Source: an uncultured Ruminococcus sp.
GTDB lineage: Bacteria; Bacillota; Clostridia; Oscillospirales; Ruminococcaceae
Direction of reading: 5' to 3'
NCBI GenBank assembly: GCA_945876405.1
Contig: CAMCOJ010000051.1
Location: forward strand, 1-10,239
DNA length: 10,239 nucleotides
Numbering within the stretch: position 1 is the first letter of the stretch; each line of letters begins with the position of its first letter. This document shows positions 5,314-10,239 of the stretch, piece after piece. The translations under genes were made by a program, and so were the position numbers. The notes under the pieces are model-generated. The model worked only from the letters and a program-made list of their open reading frames with translations. It was not told the origin of the DNA and searched no databases.

Positions 5314-6660
5314 TTAGTTACAGTATACAGAAAACTTTGGTGTCTTAAGGCCAATAGCCCTTGCAAAATCATATCCGTTTACTGTTTTCTGTCCGTCAAT
5401 TGTTACTCTGCGTACATATCCGCCGTCGCCAATCTCCGGCTGAATCCATGAGCCGTAGGATGATGAAAGTGTAATTCCGTAACTGCTCTGAATTCTGTAA
5501 CGAAGAGTATCAACACTCATCGATGTAATCTCACCGTAGTGAGAATCATATTGTGCATCATATTCGGATACCACAGATCTCAGATAAGGTATATCGTCAA
5601 TTATAATATCCTTGTTCGAAGCTGTTGCACCACCGCTGGATGCACAGAACATTGTAAGTGCATACGAACCGTTATAGTATACAGCCTGACCGAGAACTGA
5701 CTTCACTGCGTCAATAATCTTCTGATCCGGTCCCGGCTTAATTGCCATACCGCTTGTTGAACCGCCTGCATGCTTTACATATGTATATGCTGCTACAGCC
5801 TGTGCCTTGATTGCTTCAACTTCAAATGAGGAACCTATCTCTGCGTTGCACACCATGGAAATGATGTCAACAACACTTCCTGAGTATCCTCTTACAGAAA
5901 TTGTTTCTGTCTCTGCATCAGGTGTATATGCAATTGTTGTACCAGGATAATAATGTTCAAGAATCTGAAGATAATCATATCCGCCGTACTTTGCATAGTA
6001 GTTTGCACCGTTCTGGCTCATTCCTATTCCGTGTCCGTAACCATAGCTTGTAAAATAAACTGTATTCGGTGTAAGGGTATCAGGCAGTCTTATCTCAGCT
6101 GCACCAACTGATGTACCGCTCTGTGCAGGTACAGAAGGTGTCTGTATAATACCCGGTTCATTCGCTGAACTTCCCTCAGACTCCGGCTGTTCTGTTGCTT
6201 CCGGCTGTTCCGGATCAGGTATATCGGTAGGAATAAGTTCCTGCTGTTCCAAAGTTTCTGAATAGTCCGAAAGCTCTGCTTTCCACCATTCTTCAACTTT
6301 GTACTCTTCCTGTGTCTCCTCTGCGGTTTCTTCTGTTGTCTCAGCCTGTTCAGGCTGTCCAGCCTCTTCCTGATTTTCCATAACCGCTTTGAATGCACTC
6401 GATGAAACTGTAAGGTCTATTAGTTTTGTTATATTGCTGCTGTTATTATTAGTTTCTTCATGATTGAGCGCTACAACTGAGGCTTCAGTGCTGTATGTAT
6501 CGTCCCACACTGCTTCACTTCTAAGCACGTAAGAAGAACTGATCTCCGGGAGATTCAGCACTGCTGTATTTACCGTACCTGCAGCTGTGACAGCAACACC
6601 GGCTGTAACACATGCAGCTAAACCGATAAATATTCGCTTTAGTGGTAATTGTTCTTTCAT
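5314..6660 (-). CDS. Secreted SpoIID/LytB-domain protein with permuted motif order
   Basis: A 448-residue exported protein of the SpoIID/LytB family, whose members cleave or remodel peptidoglycan (SpoIID is a lytic transglycosylase acting on denuded glycan). A signal/anchor segment covers about 9-30. An acidic, Gln/Pro/Thr-rich linker follows at about 95-185. The motif GYGHGIGMSQNGANYYAKYG with ILEHYYPGT (207-241) comes next, and only then NAEIGSSFEVEAIKAQAVAAYTY (272-294), holding the presumed catalytic Glu274. SSGGATAS (341-348) and a C-terminal part ending IGLKTPKFSVYCN follow. In SpoIID and LytB the GHGVGMSQ block is C-terminal, so the order here looks circularly permuted. The start is ATG 6658-6660 with GGAG upstream; the GTG 16 codons earlier has no ribosome site. 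It is the third gene after two sortases, 67 bases from the second, and carries no C-terminal sorting signal. Confidence 0.9.
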   Translation of the reverse strand: MKEQLPLKRIFIGLAACVTAGVAVTAAGTVNTAVLNLPEISSSYVLRSEAVWDDTYSTEASVVALNHEETNNNSSNITKLIDLTVSSSAFKAVMENQEEAGQPEQAETTEETAEETQEEYKVEEWWKAELSDYSETLEQQELIPTDIPDPEQPEATEQPESEGSSANEPGIIQTPSVPAQSGTSVGAAEIRLPDTLTPNTVYFTSYGYGHGIGMSQNGANYYAKYGGYDYLQILEHYYPGTTIAYTPDAETETISVRGYSGSVVDIISMVCNAEIGSSFEVEAIKAQAVAAYTYVKHAGGSTSGMAIKPGPDQKIIDAVKSVLGQAVYYNGSYALTMFCASSGGATASNKDIIIDDIPYLRSVVSEYDAQYDSHYGEITSMSVDTLRYRIQSSYGITLSSSYGSWIQPEIGDGGYVRRVTIDGQKTVNGYDFARAIGLKTPKFSVYCN

Positions 6661-6727
6661 AAAAACTCCATTCGATTCCTTTATAAAAAAGGATAAATTA
6701 GATTTCACTTAGTCACACGCGTACTCA

Positions 6728-7570
6728 TCAGTAGCGTCTTACACTTCCGGTTGTACCTTCAAGCGGATCCTCACCCGGTCTGACCATTCTGGCCAGTACA
6801 ACAAAACGTGTAGGATCGGTAGTGTCTCCGCCGTAACATGTTGAAAGAGCAAGATATTTGTCATCTTCTCTGAGATCAACATTCGTTGTGATAAGTGATT
6901 TATCGTCAATCTTTGAAAGGTATTCCTTCAGAGTCCATTCCGGCTCCTTTTCCCGTGAGAAGAAAATATAGTTCCAGAATTCGAAGTCTGATCCGTGAAC
7001 ACCGTTGCAAAGCATAAACGCAAATATTTTGAACTGATAATCAGCCGTGAGAGAACTTACTTCGACTATAGGATTCTGTTCATAAAAATCCTCGTATCTC
7101 TCGTAGTTCTTAAGGTCACTGAACATGACACCGCTTGCCATATTGTGACCGTAGAGGAGAGTATTTTCTGTAAAATACTCCGGCTCAATTCCGCATCTGT
7201 AATCCATAAACACCCATCCGGCCGGATCATAGTTGCGGTCAAAGTCTTTGTCTATGTAATAATCGTTGTCAGACGCCCTTACAACAGGATAGTCGATAAC
7301 AGTATTACTGATTCTTATCCAGCCGACAGTATCGGAGTTCATCTCCTTGTATTCCTGTGCTTTGAGGCTGAGTCCGTTTACAAACGGAGCAAATGTTGTG
7401 ACCGGTTCTGTTTCCGGCTGCGTTTCCGGAGCTGTACTAACTGCTGTTGTTACATCCGGAACAATTTCTATTTCATTTTTTGGTTTTCTGCTGATAACAA
7501 ATGCCACTGCCGCAACTGCAAATACTGCTACTGCTGCACTTACAGCAATAATGATCTTTTTTTTATTCAT
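6728..7570 (-). CDS. Class B sortase, second of a tandem pair
   Basis: A 280-residue membrane-anchored cysteine transpeptidase that would attach sorting-signal proteins to the cell wall. An N-terminal membrane helix is at about 5-27 after MNKKK. A Thr/Pro/Glu-rich linker spans about 37-62. The sortase fold carries the triad His142 (LLYGHNM), Cys245 (ALSTC) and Arg255 (PTRFVVLAR). The class B type is inferred from the NTLLYGHNM...MFSDLKNY block and the long insertion between His and Cys. A short tail after RPGED ends RRY. The start ATG has AAAGG eight bases upstream and lies 14 bases after the first sortase gene, so the two are co-transcribed. No LPxTG- or NPQTN-type substrate is encoded in the window, so the substrate is unknown. 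Confidence 0.94.
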   Translation of the reverse strand: MNKKKIIIAVSAAVAVFAVAAVAFVISRKPKNEIEIVPDVTTAVSTAPETQPETEPVTTFAPFVNGLSLKAQEYKEMNSDTVGWIRISNTVIDYPVVRASDNDYYIDKDFDRNYDPAGWVFMDYRCGIEPEYFTENTLLYGHNMASGVMFSDLKNYERYEDFYEQNPIVEVSSLTADYQFKIFAFMLCNGVHGSDFEFWNYIFFSREKEPEWTLKEYLSKIDDKSLITTNVDLREDDKYLALSTCYGGDTTDPTRFVVLARMVRPGEDPLEGTTGSVRRY

Positions 7571-7584
7571 CCAATCTGCCTTTC

Positions 7585-8610
7585 TTAACCATAAGGCACA
7601 AAATCTGTGTCGTCATAATCCTTTTCTTCTCCTCTTGCCTTGTACCACTCAAGCGGCATAAGAGGATTTTCTCTGGTTCTGCTCTCCTCCGTACCGGCAT
7701 ACTCGTCTTCACCCGGTCTGAGTTTTCTTGCAGCAACCACAAATCTGGCATCAGTGTATGCTCCCGTTATGCACGTTGAAAGTGTGAGGAGCTCATCACC
7801 ATACTTAACATCCACATTGTTCTCTGCCAGAGCTCTTCTCTTTATCTGATTTACATAGTCGTAAAACTCATCTTCCGAACCGAAATCAGTCTTGTCTGTA
7901 TAGAAGAACTCACAGTCACCCTCCCCGCCGTCAGCGTAATAGTAACCAAATATCTTGTAAGTTGATACTTCATATCTTGAAGAAAGCAGAATAAGCGGAT
8001 GCTCTTCGTAGAAATATGAGTCAGTATAATAATTCTTGAGTTTTCCGAACATACTTCCGTCAGACATCTCGTGTCCGTATATTATTAGATTGCCGGAACG
8101 TTCCCTTGATGAAAGGACGTTTCTGTAATCAAGATAAATCGAACCTGCTCTTGCTTCCTCACCACGGAAATTATGATCAAGATAAAAATCCCTTTCAGAC
8201 TCTTCGCGCTTCTGGACAACAGGATAATCCACACCACTGTCTTTGCAGCTTCCGTTTTTATCCGGTATCTGAATATATCCGACAACATCAGGATTCATAT
8301 CAACGAGAGTCTTCATATACGAAAGCATCTCTTCGTCTTCATATGAATTTTCAGCATCGTTCTGTACAAGTTCCGAAAGCTGAGGTATATCCTTCTGTAT
8401 ATCATGATACATACTGTTATTTTTGAAGTTTTCATAAAAGTACTCGAATATCAGAAAGGCACAGACGCCAAAAACCGTTACTGCAATAAGAAAAACCGTC
8501 TTTCTGATAATCTCCTTAACCGAATCACCTTTCCATGGAAAAAGGTTTTTCAGAACATCTGTATATGAAAACTTTGCGGATTGTTTTTTCTGAACAGCTG
8601 ATTTACTCAT
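7585..8610 (-). CDS. Class B sortase, first of a tandem pair, with C-terminal extension
   Basis: A 341-residue class B sortase, longer than its downstream neighbour. A cytosolic segment of about 37 residues precedes a membrane helix at 38-57. The catalytic residues are His180 (IIYGHEM), Cys280 (TLSTC) and Arg289 (DARFVVAARK). After the shared RPGED motif (299-303) there is an extension of about 40 residues, rich in charge and ending in DDTDFVPYG, absent from the second sortase. The start ATG 8608-8610 has AGGAG nine bases upstream. A GTG seven codons earlier is rejected because the ribosome site lies inside that extension. It is the first gene of the sortase-sortase-SpoIID-like operon, driven by the promoter at 8653-8682. 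The two sortases are clearly diverged, suggesting different substrates or a division of labour. Confidence 0.94.
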   Translation of the reverse strand: MSKSAVQKKQSAKFSYTDVLKNLFPWKGDSVKEIIRKTVFLIAVTVFGVCAFLIFEYFYENFKNNSMYHDIQKDIPQLSELVQNDAENSYEDEEMLSYMKTLVDMNPDVVGYIQIPDKNGSCKDSGVDYPVVQKREESERDFYLDHNFRGEEARAGSIYLDYRNVLSSRERSGNLIIYGHEMSDGSMFGKLKNYYTDSYFYEEHPLILLSSRYEVSTYKIFGYYYADGGEGDCEFFYTDKTDFGSEDEFYDYVNQIKRRALAENNVDVKYGDELLTLSTCITGAYTDARFVVAARKLRPGEDEYAGTEESRTRENPLMPLEWYKARGEEKDYDDTDFVPYG

Positions 8611-8652
8611 TTTATTCTCTCCTGTAAGCACAACTTCCGCTTAATGATAACA

Positions 8653-8682
8653 ATTTTACCACTCGTCCGGCTTGTTTGTCAA
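8653..8682 (-). promoter_or_regulatory. SigA-type promoter of the sortase operon
   Basis: The minus strand has TTGACA (8677-8682), an 18-base spacer and TAAAAT (8653-8658), about 43 bases ahead of the first sortase start. This vegetative-type promoter suggests that the SpoIID-like protein is not restricted to sporulation. The rest of the 197-base gap at 8611-8807 is AT-rich, and no clear terminator for thiI was seen in it. Confidence 0.78.
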
Positions 8683-8807
8683 GTTTCTGAGCAACATCTT
8701 TAGCATTTTCACAAATGCAGATATAAAATAAGCGGCTGTTGTGTACGTTTTAAACTAAATTTTGTAAATAAATTGTTTCTGAATTTTGAACAAATTATTA
8801 ATAGATC

Positions 8808-9980
8808 TCAGAATTTTATCACCTTAATCTCAGTTTCTTCCACAGCTTTTTCTACCATTTTTGAAAAATCAAATGAATTCTGAGCGTTTTCTATCTCTTC
8901 TATTGTTGGTTTTGTCTTAGGGTGCTTTGGTGTAAATACTGTACAACAGTCCTCGTACGGCTGTATTGAAATATCAAAGGTATCTATCTTTCTTGATATT
9001 TCAATTATCTCTGTCTTATCCATACCTATAAGAGGTCTGAACACAGGCATTCTGCACACCGCATCAGTACACGCAATAGCCTTAAGTGTCTGGCTTGCCA
9101 CCTGACCAACACTCTCGCCTGTAATAAGAGCAAGGCATTCGTCCTTTTCAGAAAGTCTCTGGGCAATTTCCATCATAAGTCTTCTCATTATTACAGTGAA
9201 ATATTCTTCCGGACAGTTATCCTTGATCGCCTCCTGAATTTCTGTAAACGGGACACAGAAGAAGGAAATATTTCCGCAGTATGATGTGAGCTTTTCACAG
9301 AGCTGTTCAACCTTGATACGGGCTCTTTCAGATGTGTACGGAGGACTTACAAAGTGAACAGCACTTATATGAACACCTCTCTTTGCCATCATATAACCTG
9401 CAACCGGACTGTCAATTCCGCCTGATACAAGGAGCATAGCCTTTCCGGAGCTTCCGACCGGAAGTCCGCCGGCACCGTGAATCTTCACTGCGTGAACATA
9501 TGCATTTGTGTCTCTTATCTCGACTGTCACAGTTACCTCAGGATTCTTTACATCGACCTTAAGATGAGGAAATTTTTCGAGGATTCTTCCGCCCAGTTCG
9601 CAGCAGATCTCAGGGGATTTCATAGGGAAACGCTTGTCCGCCCTCTTTGCCTCAACCTTGAATGTACGTGCATATTCAAGGGTATCTGCAAGATATTCGT
9701 ATGTACCTTCACAGATCTTTTCAAATTCCTTTTCAAACACAGCGGCTCTGCAGAGAACTGCGATACCAAAAACCGTTTTTAATTTTTCAAGAACTGCGTC
9801 GTAGTCCGTGTTTTCGTCTTCTGATTCAACGTAAATTGTTGACTGCTGTCTGTCAAATGAAAAACTGCCAAGGGGAGCAAGACGTCTTCTCATATTTTTT
9901 ATGAGAAGGTTTTCAAATGTGTTTTTATTAAGTCCCTTAAGGGCTATTTCGCCGTATTTTGCGAGTATAATTTCTTTCAT
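8808..9980 (-). CDS. thiI: tRNA sulfurtransferase ThiI (4-thiouridine synthase), rhodanese-less
   Basis: A 390-residue cytosolic enzyme that adenylates U8 of tRNA and installs sulfur to give 4-thiouridine. The N-terminal ferredoxin-like and THUMP part (about 1-165) is followed by the PP-loop ATPase with SGGIDS at 186-191 and the conserved ITGESVGQVASQT at 286-298. The protein ends after PYEDCC...TPKHPKTKP (341-358), with no C-terminal rhodanese domain. This is the short Bacillus-type form that receives sulfur directly from a dedicated cysteine desulfurase, and such a gene lies 12 bases upstream. A role in thiamine thiazole synthesis is less likely without the rhodanese domain. The start ATG 9978-9980 follows GGAGG by six bases. 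No clear terminator was found downstream. Confidence 0.96.
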   Translation of the reverse strand: MKEIILAKYGEIALKGLNKNTFENLLIKNMRRRLAPLGSFSFDRQQSTIYVESEDENTDYDAVLEKLKTVFGIAVLCRAAVFEKEFEKICEGTYEYLADTLEYARTFKVEAKRADKRFPMKSPEICCELGGRILEKFPHLKVDVKNPEVTVTVEIRDTNAYVHAVKIHGAGGLPVGSSGKAMLLVSGGIDSPVAGYMMAKRGVHISAVHFVSPPYTSERARIKVEQLCEKLTSYCGNISFFCVPFTEIQEAIKDNCPEEYFTVIMRRLMMEIAQRLSEKDECLALITGESVGQVASQTLKAIACTDAVCRMPVFRPLIGMDKTEIIEISRKIDTFDISIQPYEDCCTVFTPKHPKTKPTIEEIENAQNSFDFSKMVEKAVEETEIKVIKF

Positions 9981-9992
9981 ACTGTCCTCCGG

Positions 9993-10195
9993 TTATCTTC
10001 TCAGTCTTTTTTCCGCAGCTTCAAGTGCTGCAAAAAACTCATCTGTTTCTTCTTTTGTATTTTCATGGGTAAAGCTTATGCGAAGCGCACTGTCCTCAAG
10101 TGCCGGACTGATACCGAACTCACCGAGGACCCCGCTCTTTGCCCCCTTTGAACAGGCCGAACCGCTTGAAATGTAAATCTCACTCTCCTCAAGAA
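9993..10195 (-). CDS. Cysteine desulfurase (NifS/IscS-like), C-terminal part only
   Basis: Minus-strand translation gives 66 codons ending in TAA at 9993-9995. The product begins at the contig edge with LEESEIYISSGSACSKGAKSG, runs through SALRISFTHENTKEETDEFF, and ends KRLRR. The SSGSACSKG loop holds the catalytic persulfide Cys of class V PLP-dependent desulfurases. SALRISF with N-T-EE-D is the usual C-terminal block. Its position 12 bases before thiI matches the nifZ-thiI pair of Bacillus, so it is probably the sulfur donor for ThiI. The PLP lysine and N-terminal two-thirds are missing, because genomic sequence stops at about 10195 where adapter sequence begins. The truncation is technical, not biological. 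Confidence 0.93.
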
Positions 10196-10239
10196 CTGTC
10201 TCTTATACACATCTGACGCTGCCGACGATACTCCTTGTG
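10196..10239 (+). other. Untrimmed Illumina Nextera adapter plus i5 index (non-genomic)
   Basis: Positions 10196-10214 are the Tn5 mosaic end CTGTCTCTTATACACATCT. Positions 10215-10228 (GACGCTGCCGACGA) complete the reverse complement of the Nextera Read 1 adapter. The next eight bases, TACTCCTT (10229-10236), are the reverse complement of AAGGAGTA, which I recall as Nextera i5 index 507. The final GTG matches the start of the reverse-complemented P5 sequence. This is library adapter read-through that was not removed before assembly. Confidence 0.98.

Noticed and set aside
5314..6708. GTG start 16 codons upstream for the SpoIID-like protein
   Set aside because: No ribosome site precedes it and the extension would sit before the signal segment; ATG 6658-6660 has GGAG at a suitable distance.
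6661..6727. Separate promoter or terminator between the second sortase and the SpoIID-like gene
   Set aside because: Only a weak TCCTTT/AAAGGA hairpin and AT-rich sequence are present; no convincing -35/-10 pair, so co-transcription is assumed.
6995..7661. Plus-strand open frames opposite the sortase genes
   Set aside because: They are Cys/Tyr-rich or low-complexity translations of the complementary strand of well-supported genes, with no ribosome sites or recognisable domains. The same applies to plus-strand frames opposite pdp, thiI, cotJC and the ATPase.
7585..8631. GTG start seven codons upstream for the first sortase
   Set aside because: The AGGAG ribosome site lies within those seven codons and serves ATG 8608-8610.
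8690..8807. Terminator for thiI
   Set aside because: TTCTGA/TCAGAA and GCATTT/AAATGC inverted repeats are present, but they are short and AT-rich and lack a following T-run, so no terminator was called.
10196..10214. Tn5/IS50 transposon end
   Set aside because: The mosaic end is followed directly by the Nextera Read 1 primer sequence, an 8-base index and the start of P5, so it is library adapter, not a transposon.

Overview
The window reads as one contig from a spore-forming-lineage Firmicute. A clostridial gut organism of the Oscillospiraceae (Ruminococcus-like) is the best guess. The basis is a cotJABC spore-coat operon, class B sortases with a SpoIID/LytB-type protein, a rhodanese-less ThiI next to a cysteine desulfurase, strong AGGAGG ribosome sites and TGA used as a stop. 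The genus is inferred from protein style, not proven. Every gene lies on the minus strand, so transcription runs from high to low coordinates.

In transcription order: (i) the end of a cysteine desulfurase gene and thiI (9993-10195, 8808-9980) form a sulfur-transfer pair for tRNA 4-thiouridine. (ii) A vegetative-type promoter at 8653-8682 drives two class B sortase genes and a secreted SpoIID/LytB-domain protein, closed by a strong terminator at 5259-5304. In the SpoIID-like protein the usual C-terminal motif block lies before the catalytic block, an apparent circular permutation. (iii) A pyrimidine-nucleoside phosphorylase gene (3929-5230) has no obvious promoter of its own. (iv) A small coiled-coil zinc-ribbon gene (3332-3784) has a near-consensus promoter and a terminator. 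(v) cotJA-cotJB-cotJC (2688-3182) are translationally packed, with a SigE-like promoter and a terminator at 2036-2066. (vi) A self-contained cassette follows: three 32-bp-spaced repeats, a near-perfect SigA promoter, an AAA_14/DUF4143 ATPase gene and a terminator. (vii) The last 472 bases (1-472) are an exact second copy of the 3' part of cotJC and its terminator.

The ATPase cassette is therefore bracketed by 472-bp perfect direct repeats. This could be a Campbell-type insertion, a local duplication or an assembly artefact. Caution is warranted because the right end of the contig (10196-10239) is not genomic: it is an untrimmed Illumina Nextera adapter with an i5 index. Genomic sequence stops at about 10195, inside the cysteine desulfurase gene.

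No tRNA, rRNA, CRISPR array, insertion sequence or riboswitch was seen. No gene-free stretch exceeds 300 bases. The longest gaps are 1877-2035, 3183-3331, 3785-3928 and 8611-8807, and their contents are listed.
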